DNA of 64,000 bases. It comes from Metapseudomonas resinovorans DSM 21078 (lineage in GTDB: Bacteria; Pseudomonadota; Gammaproteobacteria; Pseudomonadales; Pseudomonadaceae). Below the pieces are notes generated by a model. That model did no database searches. It worked only from the letters and a program-made list of their open reading frames with translations, and was not told the origin of the DNA. The first letter of the stretch is position 1, and each line of letters opens with the position of its first letter. Positions 18,201 to 27,183 of this stretch are shown in pieces. Location: contig NZ_AUIE01000010.1 in NCBI RefSeq assembly GCF_000423545.1, positions 62,001 to 126,000 on the forward strand, given 5' to 3'. Made by a program: the position numbers and the translations under genes.

Positions 18201-21200
18201 TGGACGCGGCCATCTGCTCGTACAGCCAGGCATCTGCCAGGGAGGCGTTGAGCTGGCGCAGCAGCACCTGGCTGTGGGTCCAGGCGAGGTCGAAAACCCG
18301 GTCGGCAAGGTGACGGTCGCGGTACTTGTCGATCAGTTGCAGGCAGCCGTCGCGGCTGTCGCTGACGCCGCTGACCAGATCGAGGGTGACGCTCTCGCCC
18401 GCATCCAGGGTGATGCGGCAGCGAATCGAGACAATAGGGTCGAGGACGGAGCCGGCGGCGCCACCCAGTGCCTGCGCGTCGGAATCCATGGCCGCCGGGT
18501 TGACCAGGCTTCGGCCTCGGCCGATGAAGCGCGCGCGGTCGGTCTCGTAGGAGATGGCATCGATGTCCGCCCCATGGACCGCCAGCAGATGGCAGAACCA
18601 GGGTGCCTGCTCCTCGCGCGAACGTGGCCGGCGCGTGCAGAGGATCGCCTGGAGTGGCTCGAGTAGCTCGGTCTGTACAAAAAGATTGCTGAACGCCCGG
18701 TGCAACGCATCGCTCATGGCCGGTGCCAGCACCACTTCGGCATAGCTGGTGATTTCGATGCTGCGCCGGGCGCGAGCGCGGTTGGTCAAGGTGATCCTGC
18801 GCAGTTCGATGTCATCTTCCGGGGAGACGACAATCTCACTGTGGGCGTCGAAGTCCCGATGGCGAACGCGAAACTCCACACGGGCATCGGAGAAAATAGC
18901 TTCGTACTGGTCCGGGCGCTTCAGCGTCGGCTGGTGCGCGGCGGACCAGAATTCACCGCTGGCGATATCGCGCAGGTAGCAGAACATGCCCCAGTCATCG
19001 CAAGTGGCGTCTTCGTGCCAGCGCGTTACGGCCATCTCGCGGCAGCGACTGTAGCCGCCGCCGGCGCTGCTGACCATCACGTGGTAGCGGCCATTGGAAA
19101 GCAGTTGCACGGCGGGCTGACGGCGTCCCGGATCTGCGTATATCCGCAGCCTGTTCTCGACGGGACGGGTGGCGGTGCTGCCGGCCTGGAGGTCGTAGGC
19201 GTACTGGTACTCCTGCGCGCTCTTGGGCACGCGCTCCTGCAACAACAGGGCACTCGCCTGGAACTGCGGATCCGACTCGAAGCGCTTCTGCATGGGGCGA
19301 TCGAGCAGCAGACTGGCCAGTGCCAGCAAACTCATGCCCTGGTGGTGGGCCATGAACGAGCGCACCACTGCAAAGTTTTGTCCGCGGGGCAGGCGCGCCT
19401 GGGTGAAATCGATGGCTTCGTACAGGCCATAACGTCCGGCCAGGCCTTGTGTGGCCAGGGCTTGCAGATTCCGGCAGGCCAGCTCGGGAGCTATCAGCAG
19501 GGCGAGTGCGGAGGCGTAGGGTGCCACCACCATGTCATCGCCAAGGCCACGCTTGAGTCCCAGGCCGGGCACGCCGAAGGCCCGGTACTGGTAATTGAAG
19601 TGCGCATCCAGCGTGTTGTAGCCGGATTCCGATACCCCCCAGGGAAGCCCCATCTGCTGGCCGTATTCGATCTGCCGGGCGACCGCGGCGCAGCAGGTCT
19701 GGTCGAGCAGGGTGCCTTCGTAATTCGGCATCACCAGCAGCGGCATCAGGTACTCGAACATCGAGCCGGACCAGGACAACAGGACCGGTACTCCCCGGGT
19801 GCTGGTGAGCAGGCGGCCGAGGCTGAACCAGCTCGACTGGGGCAATTGGCCCTGGGCGATCGCCACGAAGGTGCTCAGCCGTGCTTCGGACGCGAGCAGG
19901 TCGTAGTAGCTGCCATCCCGGCGGCGTTCGTCGACGTTGTAGCCAATGCAGAACAGGTTGCGCTCGCTGTCATAAAGGAAGCCGAAGTCCATGTCCGCGA
20001 AGCCGGCTGCTGCCTCGGCCAGGCGCTCGGCATCGCCGATCCGCGCGGCTGCATGGCGGCGCACTGCGGCCACGCTGCCTCGCACCGATTCCGGCCACAG
20101 GCCGGCGTCGAGTTGGGCGAGTTGGCGCCAGGAGGGCAGGGGCGAAAGGTCTGCGCAGGAGGCCTCAACGTCGGAGCTGGGCAACTGGCAGAGTCGCAAC
20201 TGGTCGTGCAGGTCCGCGCATTGTGCGCGTAGGGCTTGCAGCCAGAACGCGGCATCGCTGTCGGGCGCGGCTTCGCTGGCCGTTGCCAGATCCTCCACGC
20301 CATCGCGCAGTGTTTGCAGGCAACCACAGGCTGCCGCCAGCGATGTCGGCGGTTCCGCCAGTACGGCATCCAGCAGGTCGCGAAGCCTGCGCAGGGCAGG
20401 CCTCGCGTGCTCTTCGTCGGCGCAAGCGACTTCCAGTACGGCCAGGGTGTCTTCGAGACCACGCAACTGGTTCGCCTGGAACGGGCTGTCGTCCGCCAGC
20501 GCCAGAAGTCCGGGGCCCAGGGTCAGCAGCATTCCCGCCAGGTTGCCGCTGTCCACGGTCGACACATATTGCGGGGCCAGGGGCTGCAAGGTCTGGGTGT
20601 CGTACCAGTTGTAGAAGTGCCGGCGGTGCCGGTCGAGACTCGCCATGGTGGCCAGGGTGTGTTCGCAGCGCTGTAGCAGGCGTGTCGCACTGAGGTAGCC
20701 GAAGTCATAGGCGGCCAGGTTGGCCAGGAGGGCCGCGCCTATGTTGGTCGGTGATGTGCGGTGGGCGAGGGTAGGGGTGGGGTGCTCCTGGAGGTTGTCG
20801 GGTGGCAGCCAGTTGTCCTCGGGGGCGACATGCTGGTCGAAGAATGACCACGTCTGGCGCGCCAGGTTGCGCAGAAAGCGCAGGTCTTCCGCCGCTGGAG
20901 CGAAGTGCTTGGGTGTCGACGGCCTGCTCAGTCTCCAGGCGATGGCGGGGCTGGCCAGCCACAGCAACAGCAGGGGGGCGGCCGCCGCCAGGGACGCGGG
21001 TTTCATCAACAGCAAGGCCACGAGCAACAGGGCCAGTGCCGGGCCGATCCACATCATCCGGTACAAGCCGCTCAGTTGGTTGGTGCTGGTGCGCTCGACC
21101 TCCCGTGAGGGGCTCCACTGCAACAGCCAGGATTTGCTGACGTACATGCGCCATAGGGTGCGGAGGATGGCGTCGAGGCTGTAGTGGCTTTCATGGGGCA

Positions 21201-23955
21201 GCCAGGCCAGGCTCAGCAAGGCGCGGGAAAAGTGCTGGGAGGAGGTGCGCAGGCAGGCTGTGAGGTGCTGCCCCAGCGACATGTCGTGGGGTTTGCGCAG
21301 CAGGTCGAGCAATGATGCGAGCAGCGGCGTGAGCATGCCGATAGCGAGTATCGCCAAGGTCCAGGCCAGCGGCTGGTCCACAAGAAGCCAGCCGGCCAGG
21401 AACATCGACAGAAACGCCGCGGGTTCGAGGCTGCGCCGCAGGTTGTCGGCGATCTTCCAGCGCGACAGGGCATCAAGATGGTTGCGCTCTTGGCGCCCTT
21501 GGGCGTTCGGCGCCCAGGGAAGGGTCCAGGGCAACAGTTGCCAGTCGCCGCGTATCCAGCGGTGGCGGCGCTTCACATCACTGCTGTAGCGCGACGGAAA
21601 TTCCTCGTACAGCTGCACATCGCTGAGCAGCCCGGAACGCGCGAAGCAACCCTCGATCAGGTCATGGCTGAGGATCCGGTTATCCGGGAACTGGCCGTTG
21701 AGGGACCGCTCGAAGGCATCCACCGCGTAGATGCCCTTGCCGATGAACGAGCCTTGATGGAACAGGTCCTGGTAAACGTCCGACACGGCGCGGGTATAGG
21801 GGTCGACGCCGGCATCGCTACCGAGCAGCTGGGCATATACGGAGCGCGCCGTGCTCGGCAGGCTGATGCCCACCCGTGGCTGCAGGATGGCGTACCCACC
21901 GATGATGCGTGGCCGACGGGGATCGAACCGGGCGCGGTTGAGCGGGTGAGCCAGGGTGCCGACGAATTGCCGCGCGGCATCACGCGGCAGCTGAGTATCG
22001 GTGTCGAGGGTGATGACGTACTGCACCTGCCGGAGGATGTCGATCCTGCCGACGATCAGGGCGAAGCGATCCAGGCCGGTACCGCGCAACAGGGCGTTGA
22101 GTTCGGAGAGCTTGCCACGCTTGCGCTCGAAGCCCATCCAGGTTCGCTCAGCCGGGTTCCAGCGACGCGCACGATGGAACAGGAAGAACCGGTCCACCGC
22201 CGCGTCGGGGTACTTGTGGTTCAGCGCCTCGATACACTCCCGCGCCAGGGACTGCAGTTCGACGTCCTGCTCCTGAACTTCGGTGTCGGCGTCCAGGAAG
22301 TCGCTCAGAAGGGCGAAATGCAGGTTGTCGTCGCGGTTGGCCAGGAATCGGACCTCAAGGCCTTCGCACAGCTCGTCGATGTCCTTGGCGCTACCGATCA
22401 AGGTGGGCACCACCACCAGGGTGCGCGCCTCGGGGGGGATGCCTTTGCTGTAATCCAGCCGTGGTAGTTGGTGAGGAGTCACCGTCAGGGTGACCAGCCA
22501 GTTCACCAGGCTGACCGCCAACCGGCTCGCCATCAGAGCGGCGGACAGCGCCAACAAGGCCACTGCAATGGTAGGCAGCCCGCTGGCCAGCGCCCAATGG
22601 ATGAAGGGCCAGGTCAAGCCCAGTGCCAGCGCTATCACCGGGCCCAGATAGAAGAGCAGGGGGGCGCTCCGCAATAAGCGTTCCCAGCGTTCCTGGAGTG
22701 TCAGGCGCACGCCCAGGCGCTGTTCGAGTTCAGATCGTCCGTTGTCGACGAGGTAGTAGCCAACGTGGCCGGCGATCGCCTCGGCCGGTGCGCGGCTTGC
22801 CAGCTCGAGGGCGATACGGGCAACGGCTGATTCCGAGTGTTCGCAGCGCTTGGCCAGGTGTTCGACCACATGCCGATAAAGGTCCCGGGTAGCGAACTCC
22901 ATGGTGCTGTACACGCCGGAGGGGTCCTCTTGCAATGACTGCTCGACATGGCTCATGGCTTCGACGAAGTCACGCCAGTTGGTTGCCGACAACAGGCGCA
23001 GGCTGGCAATGCTGTTGCTGACGGCTACCTGGTCGGCGGCTTGCTGCTGGGCATCAGCCGATACCAGGCGCTCGATGCTCAGCCCCGATTCGGCCAGATG
23101 CTGTTCGATCCAGCTCAGCGGCAATGCCAGCGCCGCGCTCTGACCTTGCAGGCGGCGGGCCAGTTCGGCGACGAAGGAGCTGGTCATCGGCGGCGAAGCG
23201 CGCGCCATGTCGGCCACTGTCAACACGACGCTCTTCGGGTCCTGCTCGGCGGTCTCGGCCAACCGGTCCGCCCAGTCATCGGCCAGGTTGCGGTCATCCC
23301 AGTTGGCCATGACCCGCGAGGCCACGCGGCGCAGGTTCTCGATCAGCGCCAGGCGCAGCATGATGGGAATGGCCCAGAGCTCGCCGAGCTTGAGTGGCGT
23401 CGTCGCCTGGTAGGCGCTGACGAATCGACTGAGGCTGTCGCAGTCCACCCGTCCATCTCCGTGGGAAATGGTCTCCAGGGCGATGTCATAGACCCGCGGC
23501 AGCCCCTCGGAGCCGCCGGCGGCCAAGTGCGGCAGCTCCCGGCAGTATCCGGTCGGAAGGTGTTTCCGGGCGGTGCGGATCTGCTCTTCGATGAGGTAGT
23601 GGTTGTCCAGCAGCCATTCCCCGGCGGGCGTAATGCGCCGGCTCGACAGCGCGGCAGCCGTAAGAATCCTGCAACTGCTGGCGAGGGTCGTTTCGTTGTC
23701 GGCCAGCCGCTGCAACAACCCGTCCGGCGTCTTGAGCGGGCTGAGCCGGTGCAGCCCAGCGAGGAGAGGGCCATGCTGCTCCATCTGTTCCGCGCTGAAG
23801 AGGTCAGAGCGCAAGTCGGGCTCATACTCGAAATGTCGGAAGGCCATCCGCCAGCGCGAGAGCAGGGCGTTGAGGCTGGGTAGCCGGAGCGATGCCAAGG
23901 TACGCAAGATATTCATCGCGGTAACCGCCAGTAGCGTCGAAATGCTCGTGCGCAT
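15205..23955 (-). CDS. Cyclic beta-1,2-glucan synthase, NdvB/Cgs type (2,916 residues)
   Basis: This giant inner-membrane enzyme makes periplasmic cyclic or linear beta-1,2-glucan from UDP-glucose. The N-terminal third contains several membrane segments around a GT84 glycosyltransferase domain, with the acidic DTDTQLPRDAARQFVG motif near residue 648 and RHRWIRGDWQLLPW near 798. A middle glycoamylase-like domain holds SWSGSMFEYLMPLLVMPNYEG near 1395. The C-terminal GH94 phosphorylase-like domain, thought to control glucan length, has GGGDWNDGMNRVG near 2577. The length matches Brucella and Rhizobium Cgs proteins (about 2,830-2,870). AGGAG lies before the 23955 ATG. It stands alone, with no ndvA-like exporter nearby. 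Confidence 0.9.
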   Translation of the reverse strand: MRTSISTLLAVTAMNILRTLASLRLPSLNALLSRWRMAFRHFEYEPDLRSDLFSAEQMEQHGPLLAGLHRLSPLKTPDGLLQRLADNETTLASSCRILTAAALSSRRITPAGEWLLDNHYLIEEQIRTARKHLPTGYCRELPHLAAGGSEGLPRVYDIALETISHGDGRVDCDSLSRFVSAYQATTPLKLGELWAIPIMLRLALIENLRRVASRVMANWDDRNLADDWADRLAETAEQDPKSVVLTVADMARASPPMTSSFVAELARRLQGQSAALALPLSWIEQHLAESGLSIERLVSADAQQQAADQVAVSNSIASLRLLSATNWRDFVEAMSHVEQSLQEDPSGVYSTMEFATRDLYRHVVEHLAKRCEHSESAVARIALELASRAPAEAIAGHVGYYLVDNGRSELEQRLGVRLTLQERWERLLRSAPLLFYLGPVIALALGLTWPFIHWALASGLPTIAVALLALSAALMASRLAVSLVNWLVTLTVTPHQLPRLDYSKGIPPEARTLVVVPTLIGSAKDIDELCEGLEVRFLANRDDNLHFALLSDFLDADTEVQEQDVELQSLARECIEALNHKYPDAAVDRFFLFHRARRWNPAERTWMGFERKRGKLSELNALLRGTGLDRFALIVGRIDILRQVQYVITLDTDTQLPRDAARQFVGTLAHPLNRARFDPRRPRIIGGYAILQPRVGISLPSTARSVYAQLLGSDAGVDPYTRAVSDVYQDLFHQGSFIGKGIYAVDAFERSLNGQFPDNRILSHDLIEGCFARSGLLSDVQLYEEFPSRYSSDVKRRHRWIRGDWQLLPWTLPWAPNAQGRQERNHLDALSRWKIADNLRRSLEPAAFLSMFLAGWLLVDQPLAWTLAILAIGMLTPLLASLLDLLRKPHDMSLGQHLTACLRTSSQHFSRALLSLAWLPHESHYSLDAILRTLWRMYVSKSWLLQWSPSREVERTSTNQLSGLYRMMWIGPALALLLVALLLMKPASLAAAAPLLLLWLASPAIAWRLSRPSTPKHFAPAAEDLRFLRNLARQTWSFFDQHVAPEDNWLPPDNLQEHPTPTLAHRTSPTNIGAALLANLAAYDFGYLSATRLLQRCEHTLATMASLDRHRRHFYNWYDTQTLQPLAPQYVSTVDSGNLAGMLLTLGPGLLALADDSPFQANQLRGLEDTLAVLEVACADEEHARPALRRLRDLLDAVLAEPPTSLAAACGCLQTLRDGVEDLATASEAAPDSDAAFWLQALRAQCADLHDQLRLCQLPSSDVEASCADLSPLPSWRQLAQLDAGLWPESVRGSVAAVRRHAAARIGDAERLAEAAAGFADMDFGFLYDSERNLFCIGYNVDERRRDGSYYDLLASEARLSTFVAIAQGQLPQSSWFSLGRLLTSTRGVPVLLSWSGSMFEYLMPLLVMPNYEGTLLDQTCCAAVARQIEYGQQMGLPWGVSESGYNTLDAHFNYQYRAFGVPGLGLKRGLGDDMVVAPYASALALLIAPELACRNLQALATQGLAGRYGLYEAIDFTQARLPRGQNFAVVRSFMAHHQGMSLLALASLLLDRPMQKRFESDPQFQASALLLQERVPKSAQEYQYAYDLQAGSTATRPVENRLRIYADPGRRQPAVQLLSNGRYHVMVSSAGGGYSRCREMAVTRWHEDATCDDWGMFCYLRDIASGEFWSAAHQPTLKRPDQYEAIFSDARVEFRVRHRDFDAHSEIVVSPEDDIELRRITLTNRARARRSIEITSYAEVVLAPAMSDALHRAFSNLFVQTELLEPLQAILCTRRPRSREEQAPWFCHLLAVHGADIDAISYETDRARFIGRGRSLVNPAAMDSDAQALGGAAGSVLDPIVSIRCRITLDAGESVTLDLVSGVSDSRDGCLQLIDKYRDRHLADRVFDLAWTHSQVLLRQLNASLADAWLYEQMAASILYANAALRAKNGALTSNQRNQSGLWGQAISGDLPIVLLQIADPANIELVRQLVQAHAYWRQKGLAVDLVIWNEDSAGYRQKLQDLIMGLITSGAEANLIDRPGGIFVRPAQQLSQEDRTLIKAVARIILSDTAGTLHDQVLRRQPKAPWQRFDPDLILPPTQPPVPATGVADPALCLANAYGGFSRDGKEYVMKLEPGVATPAPWVNVLANPAFGTVISESGSAYTWNLNAHEFRLTPWQNDAVRDTGGEALYLRDDETGHYWSPTPLPRRGSGPYVTRHGFGYSCFEHREEGIESELWVYVALDAPIKYSLLKVRNLSGRPRKLSVTGYVEWVLGDLRDKTAMHLVTELDSGSGALLARNAYSMEFPGRVAFFAVAPPSRSHTADRSEFIGRNGNLQAPAAMAQGQLLGHCGGGLDPCAALQVGIELAPGASRELVFCLGAERDAGAARDLLGNALDTGAAHTALHAVREYWRETLGQVRVETAEPAVDLLLNGWLLYQVIASRFLARSGYYQSGGAYGFRDQLQDSMAMLHTAPASAREHMLLCAAHQFLEGDVQHWWHPPLDRGVRTRCSDDYLWLPLAVSRYVRITGDRTVLEERVGYLEGRELNAGEESYYDLPERSLLQESLYQHCLRALEHGMARGAHGLPLMGGGDWNDGMNRVGELGTGESVWLGFFQHAVMEQFAVTALEYGDTPFALRCNQQAARLRASLDTHGWDGAWYRRAYFDDGSPLGSAGNEECRIDSIAQSWCVLSGAAPAERRRQAMDSLHEHLVQRKSRLILLLAPPFDRSQPDPGYIKGYVPGVRENGGQYTHAAVWASMAFAEMGDSARAWELLDMINPISHGLAGAIEAYKVEPYVLAADVYAVSPHEGRGGWTWYTGAAGWMFRLILESLLGVHREGTSLRFAPVLLAASRGYRLDYRFGSTLYHINLVQTDAVPGGQQVSLDGERRDDCRVPLLDDGKDHHVEVHCQPCGPAQLRAWPEDRAAHTSGYGDGTA

Positions 23956-24268
23956 GCCCGGCTCCTGGGGTCACGGCACGCAGTGCCGCAACCCCATCGT
24001 GCAGCTACCCGGGCCACGTGCTGTGCAGAGTTGCCTGATCGAGTCTGGGAGGAGAGTCCACGGGCGTCTGTCTGCTAGCGCACATAGCTGGACGTTGCGC
24101 CGTTGGCCGGTCGGGCGGGGATAGCCAGCGCATTATCCGGAACGTGACGTTCGAGTAAGGGTGGCGCTCTCGTTTCCATCGAACGTTGCGAGAGCGCCGA
24201 TTTCCGCGTGCAGCCGGCTGTGACGTCCTGCGCAAGTGGGGGACGCCGCGTTGCCGCTGCAGGGCGAA
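23956..24268. other. Spacer with a 10-bp perfect inverted repeat
   Basis: No gene is supported in these 313 bp. GGCGCTCTCG at 24163-24172 and CGAGAGCGCC at 24189-24198 form a perfect inverted repeat with a 16-base loop. It could be a hairpin downstream of the minus-strand cupin gene, although no T run follows on that strand. A smaller palindrome GAACGT-G-ACGTTC lies just upstream near 24140-24152 and could be a regulator site. Confidence 0.4.
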
Positions 24269-24691
24269 CTAGGGTTTCAACTTGACGGGCTGGACGAGCG
24301 CCTCTTTGCCGTCGGACAGCAGCCAGGCCACCAATGAAGCCGGTTCCGAAGCGCTGGCATTGCGGGTGATGCGGTGCAACTGCATGGGGCTTTCGTACCA
24401 GGCGTCGCCTGCCTTGAAGCGCTGCGGAGGTTGGCCGTCGAGGGCAGATTCCACTTCACCACTCAGCACCACCACAAAGACGTGTCCGGGGTGGCGATGG
24501 GGCGTCGAGGTGGCGCCAGGGGCAAAGTCCACGCGAAGCGCGGTGGCCGTCCTGTATAGCTGGGGCGGCAGTGTGGTCTGCGCGACCGGCGTGACGATTT
24601 CGTCTCCGGCACCGCCGCTCCCGTGGGCCAGGGCAGCGGTACTGAGCAACCCCATGAAGGCAATTCCGATGGTCTTGGCGAGCAGGTTCAT
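24269..24691 (-). CDS. Exported cupin-domain protein
   Basis: The 140-residue precursor has a Sec signal peptide (about 1-22, cleavage after ALA). A cupin barrel follows, with the metal-binding His motif in TSTPHRHPGHVFVVVLSGEV near residues 61-80 and a second half ending SPMQLHRITRN. It probably acts in the periplasm as a small metal-binding enzyme or sensor. Its start overlaps the stop of the AhpD-like gene by four bases (ATGA), so the two are co-translated and probably function together. Confidence 0.8.
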   Translation of the reverse strand: MNLLAKTIGIAFMGLLSTAALAHGSGGAGDEIVTPVAQTTLPPQLYRTATALRVDFAPGATSTPHRHPGHVFVVVLSGEVESALDGQPPQRFKAGDAWYESPMQLHRITRNASASEPASLVAWLLSDGKEALVQPVKLKP

Positions 24692-25137
24692 GGCGCCAAC
24701 TCCGGCTGCATCGCAAAGCCGACGCCGAAGCGGTTCCAGGCGTTGATAGCGGCAATCACGAAGGTCAGTTCAGCCAGCTCCTGCTCGGTGAACACGGCGG
24801 CCACCTGTTCGTAGATCTCATCCGGTGCATGACGAGTGGCAACCAGAGTCAGCGTCTCGGTCCACAGCAGGGCGGCGCGTTCACGATCGTCGAAGAACGG
24901 CGTTTCCTTCCAGACGCTAATCGCCATAAGACGCTGGAGGCTTTCGCCTTCCTTGGCCGCATCGCTGGTGTGCATGTCGATGCAGTAGGCGCATCCGTTG
25001 ATCTGAGAAGCGCGAATCCGTACTAGCTCACGCAGGGAACGCGGCAGCACCGATTCGGATGCGGCTTTCTCGAGGCCCATCATGGCCTTCATGGCTTGCG
25101 GGGCGGCTTGGTAGTAGTTGAGGCGTTTGGAACTCAT
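24688..25137 (-). CDS. AhpD-like/carboxymuconolactone decarboxylase-family protein
   Basis: The 149-residue protein has the peroxidase-type CxxC plus His motif, NGCAYCIDMH (Cys49, Cys52, His56), in the family's helical core, and the ELTFVIAAINAWNRFGVGF tail common in this subgroup. Such proteins have alkylhydroperoxidase-like disulfide chemistry. The gene is divergent from the LysR regulator at 25253 and overlaps the exported cupin gene, so the pair is likely the LysR target. Confidence 0.88.
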   Translation of the reverse strand: MSSKRLNYYQAAPQAMKAMMGLEKAASESVLPRSLRELVRIRASQINGCAYCIDMHTSDAAKEGESLQRLMAISVWKETPFFDDRERAALLWTETLTLVATRHAPDEIYEQVAAVFTEQELAELTFVIAAINAWNRFGVGFAMQPELAP

Positions 25138-25252
25138 CGCTGAACTCTCCAGAGTGGCCGAAGGATTTCGGCTCTGGAGTGCACTTTATTGGTCGAAAAT
25201 TCGTGGATAAACTAGCCTTAAGCGTTTTCATTGTGCGGAAATCAGGACAGTT

Positions 25253-26173
25253 ATGGCCTTCGATCGATTGGAAGCAATGCGTGCCTTCTGCCGGATCGTG
25301 GAGGTGGGAAGCTTTACCCGGGCAGCGGAGGCGTTGAACGTAGCGAAGACCACCATCTCCGGCCAGATTCAGGGGCTGGAAGCGTTGCTGGGTGTGAAGC
25401 TGCTGCACAGGACCACGCGACGAGTCACACCGACCACTGATGGTGCCGCCTATTACGAAAGGGCTCGCTCTGTACTGGATGACCTCGACGAACTTGAGGC
25501 GTCGGTTGCCCAGAGTCGCAGCGTGGCACGTGGCAGGGTGAGGGTTGAGATGCCTTCTGGCGTCGCGACGTGTCTTTTCATTCCTTCACTACCGGAGTTC
25601 ACCGCACAACATCCGCAGATTCAGCTGGATATCGGGTGCAGCGAACGAGTGGTCGACCTGGTCCAGGAAGGCATCGACTGTGCTTTCCGCGGTGGCCCGG
25701 TCGCAGATCAGGACCTGGTGTGTCGCCCTGTGGGGCTGATGCGCTTCTGCCTCTGTGCTTCGCCTCTGTACCTGATGAACGCCGCGCCCATCCTCAAGCC
25801 CAACGACTTGCTGCATCAGCGGTATCTCGGTTTCACATTTCCCGGCTCAGGCAAGCAAATGATCCCGATACTGCGGCGAGGCGACGACAGCTTCAGGATC
25901 GAACAACTGCCGGCAATGCGGTTCAACAATGGCGGCGCATACATCTCGGCCGGGTTGGCAGGCCTTGGCATCGTTTCGGTGCCACGCGCGGAGGCGAGTC
26001 CCCATTTTCAGTCGGGGACTCTGGTTGAGGTCCTGCCTGGCTGGGAGATGGATGGCATGCCGATCAGCCTCGTGTATCCCCCGACACGACATTTGTCTGC
26101 GCGGGTCCGCGCCTTTGCGGAGTGGGGAGCAGCGCTAATGGCCAACGATCCGCTCTGGACGATGAAACGCTAG
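25253..26173 (+). CDS. LysR-family transcriptional regulator
   Basis: The 306-residue protein has an N-terminal winged HTH (residues 1-60: AMRAFCRIVEVGSFTRAAEA, then TTISGQIQGLEALLGVKLLH) and a periplasmic-binding-like effector domain. It belongs to the LysR subgroup with VARGRVRVEMPSGVA after the linker helix. It lies divergent from the AhpD-like/cupin operon with a 115-bp spacer, the classic LysR arrangement, and so probably activates that operon in response to an oxidant or small organic ligand. Confidence 0.9.
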   Translation: MAFDRLEAMRAFCRIVEVGSFTRAAEALNVAKTTISGQIQGLEALLGVKLLHRTTRRVTPTTDGAAYYERARSVLDDLDELEASVAQSRSVARGRVRVEMPSGVATCLFIPSLPEFTAQHPQIQLDIGCSERVVDLVQEGIDCAFRGGPVADQDLVCRPVGLMRFCLCASPLYLMNAAPILKPNDLLHQRYLGFTFPGSGKQMIPILRRGDDSFRIEQLPAMRFNNGGAYISAGLAGLGIVSVPRAEASPHFQSGTLVEVLPGWEMDGMPISLVYPPTRHLSARVRAFAEWGAALMANDPLWTMKR

Positions 26174-26200
26174 ATCCAAGGCACCTACACATATCATAGA

Positions 26201-26226
26201 TTTAACATAATATAGATTATGCGAAG
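26201..26226. promoter_or_regulatory. TTTAACATAAC-type palindrome upstream of a truncated gene
   Basis: Half-sites TTTAACATAAT (26201-26211) and ATTATGCGAAG (26216-26226) flank a 4-bp spacer; the inner CATAAT/ATTATG is a perfect inverted match and 8 of 11 positions agree overall. Spacing and sequence match the sites at 31402, 38838 and 59030. Here it stands 17 bp before a ribosome-binding site whose gene is broken after about 15 codons. Confidence 0.5.
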
Positions 26227-26242
26227 CCTAGAGGAGAAGAGC

Positions 26243-26311
26243 GTGAGCACCGAGGTACACAAACGCTGTGGGCATCACTTAAAAAGTAGAAAACCGCCCT
26301 TTAAAAAGTGA
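26243..26311 (+). pseudogene. 5' end of a truncated gene
   Basis: A GTG start at 26243 follows AGAGGAGAAGAGC, very like the leader AGAGGAGACAGCACC of the dioxygenase gene at 31486. The frame reads MSTEVHKRCGHH and then enters the AAAAAGTGA repeat region and stops at 26311. The likely history is a TetR-type-regulated gene whose body was replaced by an insertion or deletion. Its original product cannot be identified from about 12 residues. Confidence 0.35.
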
Positions 26312-26532
26312 AACCCTTACAGAACAAACACTTAACGTATGCCGTACCGATTTCGAGCGCTGCTCCAGCGGAGCGGTCAATTAAAAAGTGAACCCAACGC
26401 TGGCCGTGCTCGATCCGCAGAGGCCCGCCGCGGCGCCGAGTTATGGCCAACCAGGTCGCTACCGGCTGTACAGAGCTGCGCTTGTCGATATCACGCTCCT
26501 GCGTTGCTAACGCGGTCGAATGAAAAGTGACC
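26279..26532 (+). repeat. Four AAAAAGTGA-type repeats, likely IS-end remnant
   Basis: TTAAAAAGTAG (26279), TTAAAAAGTGAA (26301), TTAAAAAGTGAACC (26381) and TGAAAAGTGACC (26521) recur in one orientation in a non-coding stretch. Multiple copies of such motifs occur at the ends of IS21-family elements in Pseudomonas, but no istA/istB coding sequence is left, so the family is a guess. The rest of 26312-26717 shows no gene. Confidence 0.4.
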
Positions 26533-26717
26533 TCTGCGCTGCCGATTCAACTTCTTAACCCTTCATAATTGCCGGGATGCGGGTGAAATGTGTTCCTGTA
26601 TCAGCAGGTCTGGGCCGGTTCTTCGAATTAAAGATTTCATAAATCTGTAAGTCCTTGTCTTGCAAGGAATATTCTTGCCAGCCATTGTTTTTTACACCTT
26701 TTAAAAGCGTGCACGCT

Positions 26718-26775
26718 ACGCCTGAAATTAGGAGCGGCAACCACTGCGCCGGCCAATAGGGTAACCGCGCGTACC
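26718..26775 (+). repeat. Direct repeat R1 (left boundary of a 1.6-kb segment)
   Basis: This 58-bp stretch (ACGCCTGAAATTAG... to CGCGCGTACC) is an imperfect direct copy of 28346-28402, with the invariant core CGGCCAATAGGG and ACCGCGCGTACC. The two copies flank the XRE regulator and the small minus-strand genes, suggesting either recombination sites of a mobile cassette or an ancestral duplication. Confidence 0.55.
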
Positions 26776-26808
26776 AATTTCCACTGCGCTAGTACTCCGC
26801 ACAGAATG

Positions 26809-27183
26809 CTACTGCGGATCAGTCCCCACATCAGACTTATTGCACAGCTCGCTCAGGACCTTATGTGCGTAGTTGTCGCCAGCTACGGCTGGGTACACAG
26901 CCGTAAAAAGGTGCTGCCTTTCTTGATCGCCGAGCTGGGTCAGTGCCGCTCGGCCAAGCTCAGCGTGCAAGCGTTCCTTTACCTCACGACTGCTCGACAG
27001 TGCTCCCTTGTTTCCCCTCAAGGCCTGGTCGACCATAGAGGTGATTAGCGCTTCGGCGCGCTCCGAACCCAGGCGGTCGTTCGGATAAAGCACCCGGGCG
27101 ACCCTACCCGCGACAAGAAACAGGAGCTCTAGGGTTAGCTTGTCGCCCTCAGTAAGCTGAAGTTCAATCGTCGCGTTCTTCAT
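26809..27183 (-). CDS. Hypothetical protein (124 residues)
   Basis: The frame MKNATIELQLTEGDKLTLEL... is acidic, probably alpha-helical and has no membrane segment or motif that I recognise. Its ATG overlaps the TGA of a small upstream frame (27180-27326) by the sequence ATGA, and a 142-residue frame lies before that, so the three look like a translationally coupled minus-strand unit divergent from an XRE regulator. Base composition is less GC-rich than the core genes, which suggests acquisition. No function is proposed. Confidence 0.5.
   Translation of the reverse strand: MKNATIELQLTEGDKLTLELLFLVAGRVARVLYPNDRLGSERAEALITSMVDQALRGNKGALSSSREVKERLHAELGRAALTQLGDQERQHLFTAVYPAVAGDNYAHKVLSELCNKSDVGTDPQ

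Noticed and set aside
18700-20232. 510-codon plus-strand frame inside the glucan synthase gene
   Set aside because: Antisense frame of a high-GC gene; the minus strand carries the full, motif-bearing protein.
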